Numbered from the stretch's first letter, positions 8,208-16,963 are shown. The stretch is DNA of 30,908 nucleotides from Borrelia hermsii DAH (GCF_023035675.1 NZ_CP073146.1:1-30908); one strand, 5' to 3'. Translations and numbers: made by a program. Notes: generated from the letters alone by a model not told the origin.

Positions 8208-8449
8208 GCAACCTCACTAAACATTGCAAAATAACTACACCATTTAATACAAAAGTTCACAAAATTGAAGTTGGTGGTGCCAACTTAACAAAAATGGCTG
8301 AATTTTTACGGAATGAAGCATTAATAGCAAAAATTTTAAGAGAAAGATCAAATGGAGGCAATATTACATACCCCTCAAAAATAAGAGCCCTACTAACAGC
8401 ACTCTCTAGCATCATAAAATTACTTAAAATCAAAAATCTTTTCTCTTAA
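8208..8449 (+). pseudogene. Orphan coding fragment, origin unknown
   Basis: After an in-frame TGA just upstream, about 80 codons stay open and end at a TAA at 8449. The end reads as plausible protein (KIEVGGANLTKMAEFLRNEA, then ILRERSNGG). There is no start codon with a ribosome binding site. An ATG near 8292 would give a ~50-residue piece. It lies tail to tail with phage terminase debris and may be another phage fragment, but I do not recognise it. Confidence 0.35.
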
Positions 8450-8454
8450 GTCCA

Positions 8455-8940
8455 TGCATACTCTTATATGCTGCCCATACTTCTGCAATATTACTTGAAT
8501 TCATTTTACCTATTATTATATGACCTGTATTTGCTACTTAACTTTTTGTTATACTGCTTGTATTTTCGCTTTTAATATACTAGTAATCTCTCCAAACTGC
8601 CCTAAACATTAATCTCTAAAACTTCTTATGAATTATCCAAAATAAAGTTATTTGTCCCCCCACAGTACAAATTCCTATTTATAAGTAAGGGTTTTAAGAA
8701 TAGATAACATGCTAAAAATGTCTTGCCAGATACAATACCACTACAAAGAATGATTTTAGTTTGCCCATTTCTCTCAATACAGTTAAACACCTCACATTGC
8801 TTCATAGTTAAATGCGTCTTCTCAAATCCTTTAAAATAAATCTCTAGTGTTTGGGGCCTAATATACTCTGCTATATCAATGCCATACTTATTTTTATATT
8901 TTCTTTGCCATTTAAGGAAAAAACTTCTTTTATATATCCA
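8455..8940 (-). pseudogene. Terminase large-subunit remnant (cp32-type prophage)
   Basis: Read leftward in shifting frames, this matches the N-terminal part of the Borrelia cp32 phage terminase: IRPQTLEIYFKGFEKTHLT and MKQCEVFNCIERNGQTKII. A decayed ATPase P-loop region follows (normally SGKTFLACYLF, here split by a frameshift and stop), then DNSQ and INVLGQF. Terminase packages phage DNA into heads. Here at least five frameshifts or stops break it and the C-terminal nuclease half is missing. The last ~120 bp has an inverted homologous copy at 25495-25625. Confidence 0.7.
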
Positions 8941-8989
8941 TTCACTTACTATTTATATCTACCAAGATCTAGAACAGACTTAAGCTTAA

Positions 8990-9445
8990 AGCAGCTCTTA
9001 ATAACATAAAGACATCTTTTACTTGCAATATTCTTCTCAAACTCATCAAGTTCACTCATCTTCAACTCAAGTTTGTTCATTAGGCTTGCAAAACTTAACA
9101 AAATCTGCATTTGTAATATCTTCCTTATATTTCAATATCTCATCATGGGGTTTTAAAGTTTTCTTAACATCTTTTTGTAATTCTAACTGACAATACTTAT
9201 CAAATGAGCTAAGAAAACTCAATGCTATTTTTTCTTCTCAATCTCTACTTGATTCTTAAGTCTATTAGCCTCATCTTCGGCCTTTAAACTATATGCAAGC
9301 ATATTATTGAAAATATCCTCACGAATAGTAAACTTAGCAGTTTCTTTAACGTACTCAGGATCACCCTTAACCTCTTCCCACTTGTGTCGCATCTTTCCTG
9401 CATCAACACCCCGCTTAGACTCCCATCTCTTTTGCTATTGATAGG
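8990..9445 (-). pseudogene. Phage gene remnant upstream of the terminase
   Basis: About 64 codons remain open at 9445-9225 (for example KRWESKRGVDAGKMRHKWEE and TIREDIFNNMLAYSLKAEDE). After a TAG and a frameshift the protein continues (SSFDKYCQLELQKDVKKTL). The start is lost. In cp32 prophages a small DNA-binding protein (DUF603-like or small-terminase-like) is encoded in front of the terminase gene. Position and the KRWE motif fit that, but assignment is by position and partial motif only. Confidence 0.5.
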
Positions 9446-9530
9446 TCATTAAGCCTCCCTTCTCTAAAATACACAATATAAATCATAAAATGACTTCTTT
9501 ACTCTTCTCATATCTCTTTAGCCCTAGTCT

Positions 9531-9570
9531 AAGTTAACAAAACTTAACAAAAACTAACATAAACTCTATA
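9531..9570 (+). repeat. 10-bp phased AACA repeats upstream of mlp
   Basis: Four consecutive 10-bp units, with three clear ones: AAGTTAACAA (9531-9540), AACTTAACAA (9541-9550) and AAACTAACAT (9551-9560), the fourth decayed. The period equals one helical turn, so all face one side of the DNA. They lie about 110 bp ahead of the first mlp start and could be an operator or an intrinsically bent upstream element. Confidence 0.5.
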
Positions 9571-9682
9571 ACAAAATAATCAACTTTACAAAAACAATTA
9601 ATACTTACAAGAGGCTCATACATCATGATAAAAACTGCTATATATTGTTTAAATCACAAATATCAAAGATAAGGAGATTTAC

Positions 9683-10306
9683 ATGAGTAAGCCTATAAGG
9701 TTAATACTTTGTGGCACATTACTCTTATGCTGTTGCAAAGGATATCAAGTAAGTATAGTGCCTACTGAAGCTCAGACACACAGTAGAGCTAAGAAAGCTT
9801 TGGATAATTTACAAAAGGAAAATGATAAAACACAAGAAAAGATTACTCTAACTGCTGATGAGCAAAAGAAGTTTGACTCTTTAAAGCATGCGTTTGAAAA
9901 AGTAATTGAAAAATTACAAGACCAAATTCAAGGATGTCAAAACGGTAACAAGAGTAAATGCAATAATTTTTGGACTTGGCTTGATGGTCACATACAAAAA
10001 CAAAAAGAATTAGCTAATGCTTTTACTAAAGTCTATGAATTCTTAGAAGACAAAAGAAAAAAGCATGAAAATAATAAGACTTTTGATTCTTATATAAGTG
10101 ATGCTATTGATTGTAAAGTCAATAATCAATGTAATAATGCAGATAATAAGTATGGCACTGGCAATAATGACATAGAGCAATTTTTTAGGGGGGTTTTAAA
10201 CGATATATCTACTAAAAATCATAATGAAGAAATGTTTGAATGTCTTAAAAAAGAATTACTTGATTCAACTAATCATGTAGCTGGACTTACAGCAAATTGG
10301 CAATGA
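9683..10306 (+). CDS. mlp: Mlp family lipoprotein (long form)
   Basis: Mlp (multicopy lipoprotein) genes are carried by cp32-type plasmids and encode small surface lipoproteins of uncertain function. This 207-residue protein begins with a lipoprotein signal (MSKPIRLILCGTLLLCCCKG). Three adjacent Cys leave the lipidation site ambiguous, probably the first after LLL. The Mlp-type core follows (LTADEQKKFDSLKHAFEKVI) and then a Cys-containing, Asn-rich C-terminal half (NGNKSKCNNFWTWLDG). It is longer than typical Mlp proteins. AAGGAG lies 8 nt before the ATG. The leader block preceding it (AAATCACAAA, then GATAAGGAGATTT) is repeated before the next mlp, so the pair arose by tandem duplication or is kept by conversion. 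Confidence 0.8.
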   Translation: MSKPIRLILCGTLLLCCCKGYQVSIVPTEAQTHSRAKKALDNLQKENDKTQEKITLTADEQKKFDSLKHAFEKVIEKLQDQIQGCQNGNKSKCNNFWTWLDGHIQKQKELANAFTKVYEFLEDKRKKHENNKTFDSYISDAIDCKVNNQCNNADNKYGTGNNDIEQFFRGVLNDISTKNHNEEMFECLKKELLDSTNHVAGLTANWQ

Positions 10307-10336
10307 AAATAAATCACAAAGATAAGGAGATTTGTT

Positions 10337-10762
10337 ATGAATAAAATTAATTTTATTTTGATTTTATTACTACTAATTAGTAGTTGCAATCAAAATAACA
10401 ATAAGGATAAAGAAATTAAAAGTAAAAATAAAAGGGATTTAGAAGCAACTCAAGAAGTGCAAAAAACACCTGAAGAAATGTTAAAAGAAAAGTTAAATGA
10501 TACTGAAAAAACAAATTTAGACTTCTTAAAAGAGGCTTTGGGTAATGAAAGTGATTTCAACAAGCTTTTAAGCCATGATGAATATAAAATTAAATCTGTA
10601 CTTGAACATATAAAGAGTGAACTTGAAAAGTGCACAGGTGATAATGCTAATGAGCAAAAAAACACTTTTAAAACAGTATTACAAGGTTCATTTAAAGGTA
10701 ATAGTGACAATTTAGAAACATTTAAAAACCAAGCATCAAGTACTTGTGGAGCAGGGGGGTAA
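10337..10762 (+). CDS. mlp: Mlp family lipoprotein
   Basis: A 141-residue canonical Mlp. The signal peptide MNKINFILILLLLISSC has its lipobox ending at Cys17, followed by a Lys/Asn-rich tether. The conserved domain follows: KTNLDFLKEALGNESDFNKL, then DEYKIKSVLEHIKSELEKC, FKTVLQGSF and a terminal Cys near TCGAGG. AAGGAG precedes the ATG by 6 nt, and only 30 bp separate it from the upstream mlp, so co-transcription is likely. Both genes are oriented away from the phage debris, consistent with descent from a cp32-like element. Confidence 0.9.
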   Translation: MNKINFILILLLLISSCNQNNNKDKEIKSKNKRDLEATQEVQKTPEEMLKEKLNDTEKTNLDFLKEALGNESDFNKLLSHDEYKIKSVLEHIKSELEKCTGDNANEQKNTFKTVLQGSFKGNSDNLETFKNQASSTCGAGG

Positions 10763-10849
10763 GCAAATAATAAGTTAAGAAATAATATTTAAGAAAGGAA
10801 GATTTAAGAGAGTAAAGCTGCAAACAAATATAAAGCAAACAAAGAAGTA

Positions 10850-11250
10850 AAATAAACGAATAGAAATTGTTAGAAAAAGTAGTAAAGATAAACAAATTAA
10901 ACTGGTTACAAAAATGGTAAGAGCAACTATAAAAGTAAACAATTGGTTAACAAAGAAAAAGAGGTTAAATTTTAAAGGGCAATGCGTTTCATTTTAAAGT
11001 GCAAAGCTATTAAAATAAGGAAGAGAATATATGTAGGGGATATTTTCAAGTATTTGTAAAGAATTGGTTAAAGTACACTAGATATCTTGTGCTACAGTCT
11101 CTAAAAACACCTTTTACTCCTACATAAAGCACCTTAGAGGGGTATTTTATATGCAATGAAGCTACGTTAAAATTGACTTACAATACAAGTATTTGCTAAC
11201 ATTTTTATAACTAATTTTAAGGATTTTTAAAATCTTTAGTTATCAATAAA
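10850..11250 (+). repeat. Conserved plasmid noncoding block, copy 1 (possible origin region)
   Basis: About 400 bp without a gene, colinear with 22010-22420. Shared pieces include AAAGAATTGG, ATATGTAGGG, CAAAACACCTTA/TAAAGCACCTTA, ATGCAATGAA, and AGTATTTGCT followed by ACATTTTT. Each copy lies directly in front of a recombinase-like start (11251 and 22421) near a set of partition genes. Conservation without coding potential in two plasmid-maintenance loci suggests a replication or partition role, inferred from position. Confidence 0.6.
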
Positions 11251-11795
11251 ATGCATGAAAAGGAACTCTTAACTAACAGTAATCTTAACTTTATAAATGA
11301 ACCAATAAATCAAAATGAACGCCTCAATGAAGAATTGTCACAACTTAAAAGTACGCTTAAGAGTAAAAATAAAGCTTCAAAACAATCAAAAAACACTACT
11401 GTTAGATTCTATCTAAATGACAAAACAACCAGACTAGTAAAAAATGTATAAAAGAGCTTATACAAATCAATCCAATCTCAGGATGGTTTGTATATATCTT
11501 AAGTATTACTGGTTGCAGAGGTGTTGAGATATAAAATATAAAAATTGCTGACGTGTCAAAAGAAACAAGCAGTAATAGTTGAAGTATTCTACTCCTTGCG
11601 TGTTAAGCAAAAAAGAGAAGCAATATATGCATAAAAGAAGTAGTTATTAGTAAGTCTGAATTTGATGCTATTATGCAAGCACATCAAGAATATTTTGCAA
11701 GCAAAGGAAAAGACAAAAGGCGTACTTATCTTTTTCAAAAGAGTAAGATTAGATTTAAAGATGACAAAATTAATATAAGTGAGATTTCAAAATAA
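11251..11795 (+). pseudogene. Plasmid tyrosine-recombinase-like pseudogene
   Basis: The first 66 codons are open (MHEKELLTNSNLNFINEPIN, then a coiled-coil-like segment). The protein continues in other frames: INPISGWFVYILSITGCRG with VEI, then KEVVISKSEFDAIMQAHQEY and RRTYLFQKSKIRFKDDK, ending at TAA 11793-11795. This matches the integrase/recombinase-like protein found beside partition genes on Borrelia plasmids, usually about 270 residues. The arginine of the GCRGVEI box corresponds to the first catalytic Arg of tyrosine recombinases. The C-terminal catalytic part is missing and at least three frame breaks are present, so it is dead. Confidence 0.7.
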
Positions 11796-12068
11796 TTGAA
11801 ATTAGGCTAATAAAGCATTAAAGTAATGGGATTTAATATAAGCATTTAAATCCTTATTAATAACTCTTAAAAAAAGTTACTAATAAAGAGCTAAAATCTT
11901 CATAGAAGATCCATAAAGGATGTGTCTAAAATGAACACATGCCATTAATAATAAATTACATCAAATTTAAAATAATATTAACTATTGTTTTTATAATTTA
12001 CATTATTTTAAATTAAATGATTTTTAACACTTATCAATAGCTCTTTCTGTTTATAAAGAATTTGCTTA

Positions 12069-12131
12069 TTATAGACATATAATAATGGCTATAATCATTG
12101 GTATTCCTATTAATAAAAAAAGATTTAACAT
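12069..12131 (-). CDS. Possible 20-residue hydrophobic peptide
   Basis: An ATG at 12131 opens a 20-codon frame, MLNLFLLIGIPMIIAIIICL, then TAA. It is almost wholly hydrophobic, as in small membrane peptides and some type I toxins. A weak GG-rich stretch (AGGAAATAGG) precedes the start. It lies just 3' of the PF49 pseudogene in a decayed plasmid-maintenance locus. In AT-rich DNA such a frame can occur by chance, so existence and function are uncertain. Confidence 0.25.
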   Translation of the reverse strand: MLNLFLLIGIPMIIAIIICL

Positions 12132-12154
12132 CCTATTTCCTATCTTAAGCTTTT

Positions 12155-12797
12155 CTACTTTTCGAAATTTCTAAATTCATTCATAAATTCCTTTAGTAAA
12201 TTTTTTTATGCAAAAACAGTTTGCCTAATATAAAACCAGTAAGTTTTGCATTTTTCTTATAAAAAGCATAACTTTCTTGACTTTTAAGTCGAAACCTTAA
12301 TGGCTTTATTAAATTTTGCCCAAGTTTTTTATTTTTATATTTTCCTTAGTTTGTATATAGCGAAAAGAATCATGGATGCCATTTTCAATTATATATTGTT
12401 CTTAGACTAATCCTTCTTCCATAGCATTTGCTATTTTTAAATAAACATAGACTTGACTTTTTGCGAGTCTATAACTTTTTATAAAACTATCAAAACTTTT
12501 ATATCCCTTTAACTTATAATATTCATTATCTTTTATTTCCTTTAAAATTCTAATGCTATCTATTTTATGAAAAATTTCTTTTCTAAAATTGGCTTTTAAT
12601 CTTGCTTTCAAGGTATTATAATGCAAGAGCTTCTCTTCATTAGTAGACAATAATTTTTGCTCATCAGGATCTTCTTCATTTACTAGAACCCTTTTCTTTA
12701 GTTCAATTTTCACATAAACTCCTCCGTTAACACAATCGTCCGGATTCCCGATAATCATACTTAATGTATTCTTATTTATTTTAAAAGTCTTAATCAC
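12155..12797 (-). pseudogene. PF49 partition-protein pseudogene
   Basis: PF49 is the fourth gene of the Borrelia plasmid-partition set. The open part (131 codons from a GTG at 12797) matches the intact copy at 24571: GYKSFDSFIKSYRLAKSQVY followed by KIANAMEEG, against GYKNFYSFLADFKIAKSQAY. It stops early at 12402. The missing C-terminus lies downstream in broken frames (IKPLRFRLKSQESYAFYKKN, then AKLTGFIL), ending near 12155. It follows the PF32 remnant directly, as in the intact operon. Confidence 0.85.
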
Positions 12798-13335
12798 ACA
12801 TCTTCGTATTCCTTAATATAATCCTTGCTAAAATCAAAGTTTTCATTTTTTGCGATTTTCTTATTTAAGTCTTCTCTTTAGTGGATAAACCCTAGAAAGC
12901 CCTTTTTTGACTGGGCATATTTTAATAACTGTTTATGAGTATTATTTTTCTTAAATATTGTTATAAGAATGAAAATCGGAAGCTTTATCCTTAACTTTTT
13001 CATATAAAATTCCAACAAATCCAAACTTTCAATTGACCATTTTTCAGCTGTCATAGGAAACATTACATAATCACTGGACAGTAATGTATTCGCCAATGTA
13101 AATTCCAAACTAGGATTCGCATCAATTATTATGTAATCATATTCTGTTTTAAAAAAAAGTAAATTATCTCTTAATATCAACTCTTTAAGGGATATAGATT
13201 CACTAGTAAATTTATGTAAATTTAAGTAACTAGGTATTAATCTAAATCGTTATTAAGATCTACAACGGAGTCATTAATATCTAATCTTTCTTTTAAGGCC
13301 CTATATATTTTTGCTTTAAATAATTTATATAAGGC
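12794..13335 (-). pseudogene. PF32 (ParA-like) pseudogene, N-terminus missing
   Basis: ParA-type partition ATPase remnant. Preserved are LYKLFKAKIYRALKERLDIN (about 13330-13270), LIPSYLNLHKFTSESISLKE after a 1-nt frameshift near 13240, and the Walker B region YDYIIIDANPSLEF with SSDYVMFPMTAEKWSIESLD. A stop follows at 12878, then a frame-shifted C-terminal tail to 12794. The first ~75 residues, with the Walker A P-loop, are gone, replaced at about 13332 by vlp DNA in the opposite orientation. It cannot hydrolyse ATP. Compare the intact gene at 23779. Confidence 0.88.
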
Positions 13336-13455
13336 TTTAGATACATTAACTATTGATGTGGGCTTTAAACAGTTAAAGAAACAATGAAAATTAACGCTAA
13401 TGATACTCCTATAAGTCCTGAACATAGCACCCCTAAAGCTATTACTAATAACTAG
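13331..13455 (+). pseudogene. vlp 3' tail fragment
   Basis: About 120 bp encode the end of a Vlp: KALDTLTID, then KINANDTPISPEHSTPKAIT in a shifted frame, ending in AAT AAC TAG at 13455. Some codons are missing in the TIAIRKTID region. It is head to head with the truncated PF32, showing where vmp and plasmid-maintenance DNA were joined. Confidence 0.75.
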
Positions 13456-13555
13456 AAATAAATACTAAAATATAAAGTCATTTAAGGGAAACTCTTCTCT
13501 TGTTCTCTATAAAGCAAGGAAACTATGTTTTTATGATGAAGGTAATGAATAAGTT

Positions 13556-13622
13556 AAAAGGAGGCACGTAAAAAAATGAGAAAAAGAATAAGTGCAATAA
13601 TAATGACTTTATTTATGGTATT
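13556..13622 (+). repeat. UHS-like block of the vlp at 13576
   Basis: Intact copy: AAAAGGAGGCACGTAAAAAA followed by the ATG and leader codons. It matches the blocks at 15765, 16798, 18955 and 8045 (all minus strand). Orientation is rightward, opposite to most cassettes here. Confidence 0.7.
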
Positions 13623-14631
13623 AGTAAGCTGTAATAGCGGTGGGGTTGCGGAAGATCCTAAACATGTGTATTTAACATCTATAGCTAATTTAGGGAAAGG
13701 ATTTTTAGATGTTTTTGTGACTTTTGGAGATATGGTTACTGGAGCTTTTGGTATTAAGGCTGATACTAAGAAAAGTGATATAGGGAAGTATTTCACTGAT
13801 ATTGAAACTACTATGACAACAGTAAAAAAGAAGTTGCAAGATGAAGTTGCTAAGAATGGTAATTACATAAAAATTAAGGAAGTAGTTGACAAGTTTATTA
13901 CAGGGACATTAGATAAAATTGCATCAGGAGCAAAGGAAGCAGCTAAAAGTGCTACTGGTGATGCTGCTATAGGAAATGCTGTTAAAAATGAGGATGCTGC
14001 ACCTGCAGAAGTAGCAAGTGTTAACTCACTTGTTAAAGGGATTAAAGAAATAGTTGGTGTAGTTTTAAAGGATAATGAGGGAGATGCAGCAGCTACTAAG
14101 ACAGCAGATGCTGAGAAAAAATCAGTTGGTAAGTTGCTTGGTAAAGGTGCTGCTGATGGAACGGAAACACAAGCTGCCGCAGCAAGCGCATCAATAGGGG
14201 CAATAACTGGGGCTGATATTCTTCAAGCTATTGCTAAGTCTGGTAAGGCTGGTGCTGGTGAGATTAAAATCGAAGAAGCAAAGAATGCAGCAGAGATTGC
14301 TGCTGCTAAGGCTGATAGTAAAGATCTTGCAATAGACTCAGCAAAGAAGGATGCGGTTATAGCAGCTGGCATTGCACTGCGAGCAATGGCAAAAGATGGT
14401 AAATTTGCTGCTAAGAATAATGAAGAGAAATCTGAACATGCAGTAAATGGAGCAGCAGCAAGTGCAGTAGGTAAGACATTAAGTACACTTATAATAGCAA
14501 TAAGGAATACTGTTGATAGTGGATTAAAAACAATAAATGAAGTACTAGCTACAGCTAAACAAGAAGATAAGTCAGCAGAAGCAACTAATCCTACAGAAGC
14601 AACAACTAGTGGTCAGCAAGCGAATAACTAG
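13576..14631 (+). CDS. vlp: Vlp (variable large protein), GVAEDPK subfamily
   Basis: A complete 351-residue Vlp in rightward orientation. The leader [19 protein letters not shown] has its lipobox Cys at residue 19. The mature start [10 protein letters not shown] is shared with the broken vlp at 17954. The N-terminal helical domain (GKGFLDVFVTFGDMVTGAFG, then DIGKYFTDIETTMTTVKKKL) precedes an Ala-rich variable region (about 130-290) and the conserved end (TLIIAIRNTVDSGLKTINEV). AGGAGG lies 12 nt upstream of the ATG, the spacing seen in all cassettes. It is convergent with the next vlp and shares a strong bidirectional terminator. The frame is intact, but no convincing promoter is visible. Confidence 0.92.
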   Translation: MRKRISAIIMTLFMVLVSCNSGGVAEDPKHVYLTSIANLGKGFLDVFVTFGDMVTGAFGIKADTKKSDIGKYFTDIETTMTTVKKKLQDEVAKNGNYIKIKEVVDKFITGTLDKIASGAKEAAKSATGDAAIGNAVKNEDAAPAEVASVNSLVKGIKEIVGVVLKDNEGDAAATKTADAEKKSVGKLLGKGAADGTETQAAAASASIGAITGADILQAIAKSGKAGAGEIKIEEAKNAAEIAAAKADSKDLAIDSAKKDAVIAAGIALRAMAKDGKFAAKNNEEKSEHAVNGAAASAVGKTLSTLIIAIRNTVDSGLKTINEVLATAKQEDKSAEATNPTEATTSGQQANN

Positions 14632-14639
14632 TTAAGGGT

Positions 14640-14720
14640 AAATATAAAGTCATTGTAAGAGAAACTACACTCCTGCATTAAAAACAAGAAAAGCTTTTCC
14701 CTTACAATGACTTTATATTT
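14640..14720. terminator. Bidirectional terminator between convergent vlp genes
   Basis: 25-nt arms at 14640-14664 and 14696-14720, complementary except for one position (centre AAAGTCATTGTAAG), enclose a 31-nt loop. A-rich and T-rich ends on both sides give U tracts in both directions. The right arm abuts the stop codon of the leftward vlp at 14721. Confidence 0.8.
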
Positions 14721-15806
14721 TTAGTTTAACGATTTATTAGTAATTGGTTGAGCAGTATCAGATTCAGTAGCTTCACCAGTAGACTCAGAGTATTTTATTC
14801 CCTTTACTGCTTCTTTAATTTTATCAAGTTCTAGATTTACTGCTTTTCTAATTATTACGTCCAGTACTCCTAATACCTTATTTACTGCACTTACTGCTGC
14901 TGCTTTAACTGCTCCATCTTCATTAGCAGCATGACTAAATTTCCCACCTTTAGTAATTGCCTTAAGAGCAACAGCAGCAGCTAAATCGGCATTTGTTTTA
15001 GCTCCAGTACTATTAGCATCAGCTATTTTAGTGGCTAGAGCTCCTACTTCATTATTATCACCAACAGCAAGATTAATACCAGTCTTAGCATTTTTAATTT
15101 TATTAATCATTGCCCATGGATCTGCTTTTGATACTTCTTCAGCTAACTTAGGACCAGAATTAGCTTGAGCATTATTATTTGCAGCAAGGGCAGCAGGGGC
15201 ATCGGTTTGAGCACCAGCTGTTACCTGATTACCAGCATTCCCCAATTCAATCTTTACACCAGATTTATCCGCTGCATCAATAATTTCCTTTACATTAGCA
15301 ATTACAGCTTTTACACTATTTTCATCAGCAGCTACTGCAGCACCAGCATTATTAGCATCGCCAATATTAGTATCACCAGCTTCTTTAGCAGTATCAGAAA
15401 GTTTAGTTAGAGCACCAATTAATTTATCAAAAACATCACCCGCTCCTTTAATTGCACCTTTAACAGCTTCAATGCTACTTCCATCAGCATTCTTTGCTTC
15501 AGATATTTTATTTGATAGCTCTTTTAACTTATCCTTAGTAGTTGTAAGTCCATCTCCTATTTTCTTAAAGTGTTCACCTACTTTACTTTTCTTGTCACCA
15601 GATTTAACTGCATTAAATCCTAATGCATCACCTATTGCATTTCCAAAAATTCCAAATATATCTTGAAATCCTTGCCCTATCTTTACTAATGAATCAAAAA
15701 ATGTATTCTTACTTTCTGCTGCTAGTTTCTCAGCCTCAAGTTGATTACTACAGCTTGCTAATACCATAAATAAAGTCATTATTATTGCACTTATTCTTTT
15801 TCTCAT
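14721..15806 (-). CDS. vlp: Vlp (variable large protein), third subfamily
   Basis: A complete 361-residue Vlp. The start is set at ATG 15806 ([19 protein letters not shown], lipobox Cys at 19), behind GGAAGG. An in-frame upstream extension of 22 codons is shared leader DNA, not protein. The mature part begins [20 protein letters not shown], with [11 protein letters not shown] and [19 protein letters not shown], different from the other two Vlp subfamilies here. The Ala/Asn-rich variable region and the conserved end ([20 protein letters not shown]) are present. Unlike most cassettes it keeps ~120 bp of upstream DNA with a TATAAT box, also found before the vsp at 16839, so expression is conceivable. 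Confidence 0.92.
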   Translation of the reverse strand: MRKRISAIIMTLFMVLASCSNQLEAEKLAAESKNTFFDSLVKIGQGFQDIFGIFGNAIGDALGFNAVKSGDKKSKVGEHFKKIGDGLTTTKDKLKELSNKISEAKNADGSSIEAVKGAIKGAGDVFDKLIGALTKLSDTAKEAGDTNIGDANNAGAAVAADENSVKAVIANVKEIIDAADKSGVKIELGNAGNQVTAGAQTDAPAALAANNNAQANSGPKLAEEVSKADPWAMINKIKNAKTGINLAVGDNNEVGALATKIADANSTGAKTNADLAAAVALKAITKGGKFSHAANEDGAVKAAAVSAVNKVLGVLDVIIRKAVNLELDKIKEAVKGIKYSESTGEATESDTAQPITNKSLN

Positions 15807-15930
15807 TTTTTTACGTGCCTTCCCTATATCATAAAAAAATAAAAATCCACAATGACTTTTTGGTATTAACATAAAATAAAACTTATTATTATACGGGTTT
15901 TATGCTTTTGATTTACTTACACAAATTCAA
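15807..15930 (-). promoter_or_regulatory. Shared upstream block with TATAAT, vlp copy
   Basis: About 124 bp almost identical to 16840-16963. On the minus strand it holds TATAAT at 15893-15888 (CCCGTATAATAATAAG) without a good -35 box at 17 bp, then a ~75-nt leader ending in GGAAGGCACG. The other cassettes lack it. It may be a retained vmp promoter region. Confidence 0.4.
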
Positions 15931-16182
15931 CTTACTTTTAAAGTATTAATTATTTGATTACAATAAAAACATACTCTTAATATCATACTTACAATTATTT
16001 ATATTCAATCTTTACTCATATAAACAATTTTATATACAAATAAACATTCCCTAAATAATATCAGAAGCTAAGAGCATTACGCTCCTAGCTTCCTATTCCT
16101 TTTTGACTTTATTTTTCCCTGCTCTTACAGCTTACTTAATTAACTTATCTTATAATAACTACTTAACTTATTTATTCCCTAA
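15931..16182 (-). repeat. DHS-like 3' block, copy C
   Basis: Same ~250-bp block as copies A and B, downstream of the vsp ending at 16183; stem-loop at 16064-16092. Confidence 0.75.
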
Positions 16183-16839
16183 TTAGTTATTTTGAGAAGG
16201 TTTTTCTGCTTTAACAGAAGCTGTAAGCTCTTTAATTACAGCTTCTACTGCATCATTAGCAGCCTTTAATAACTCATCTATTGCTGCGTTAAGTGCTTCA
16301 AGCTCAGAAGCTCCTTTATCTCCACCAGGCTGTCCTATTCTATCTATAGCTTTTTTTGTGTCTTCATCACTAGCATCATTTTTACCAAGGGTAGCGGTTT
16401 GTCCTTTCACTTTAGCCAAGAATGCTTTACTTTTAGCTTCAGCATCAGTAACCTTTGCCTTTAATGCCTCAGAGATTCCAGCCTCTTTATCTAAGCCTTT
16501 CAATTTTCCTTCCGCAATCAATATTATTTGAAATGCCCCTGCAATTAATGACCCATTCTTATCTTTATCAGCATCAGCAAACTCAAGGGTACCATCATTT
16601 TTAATTTTCTTTCCAATAGCTTTAGCAAGCTCATCAATAGACTTAACTAAGGTTTCTACTTCTTTAACACTTGCTGCAAAAGCACTAGCCTCTTTTATCT
16701 TTTTACTTATCTTTGCCAAATCAAGTACTGTTCCGTCAGACTTAGCCACTTCGTCACTTTTAAGCTCTGGACCTCCATTATTACATGACATAAACACCAT
16801 AAATAAAGTCATTATTATTGCACTTATTCTTTTTCTCAT
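16183..16839 (-). CDS. vsp: Vsp (variable small protein), complete
   Basis: A complete 218-residue Vsp starting at ATG 16839 ([19 protein letters not shown], lipobox Cys at 19). The upstream in-frame ATG at 16905 lies in leader DNA without a ribosome binding site. The N-terminal 70 residues are nearly identical to the other vsp genes. The middle (about 75-170: [20 protein letters not shown], then [17 protein letters not shown]) is its own. The end EKPSQNN is standard, with KASVKA instead of TAPVKA before it. It carries the longest conserved upstream region of any vsp here, including TATAAT, and is followed by DHS copy C. Best candidate in the window for a vsp able to be transcribed in place. 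Confidence 0.93.
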   Translation of the reverse strand: MRKRISAIIMTLFMVFMSCNNGGPELKSDEVAKSDGTVLDLAKISKKIKEASAFAASVKEVETLVKSIDELAKAIGKKIKNDGTLEFADADKDKNGSLIAGAFQIILIAEGKLKGLDKEAGISEALKAKVTDAEAKSKAFLAKVKGQTATLGKNDASDEDTKKAIDRIGQPGGDKGASELEALNAAIDELLKAANDAVEAVIKELTASVKAEKPSQNN

Positions 16840-16963
16840 TTTTTTACGTGCCTTCCCTATATCATAAAAAAATAAAAATCCACAATGACTTTTTGGTATT
16901 GACATAAAATAAAACTTATTATTATACGGGTTTTATGCTTTTGATTTACTTATTCAAATTTAA
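16840..16963 (-). promoter_or_regulatory. Shared upstream block with TATAAT, vsp copy
   Basis: Near-identical to 15807-15930. TATAAT on the minus strand at 16926-16921; the hexamer 17 bp upstream (GTAAAT) is a poor -35. The leader ends with GGAAGG 12 nt before the ATG at 16839. Confidence 0.4.

Noticed and set aside
13237..13425. 62-codon frame as an independent gene on the minus strand
   Set aside because: Its second half is the PF32 remnant (ERLDINDSVVDLNND) and its first half is vlp tail read on the wrong strand.
15807..15872. 22-codon N-terminal extension of the vlp at 14721 (and likewise 16840-16905 of the vsp)
   Set aside because: The extension has no ribosome binding site and puts charged residues before the real signal peptide, while GGAAGG stands correctly before MRKRIS.
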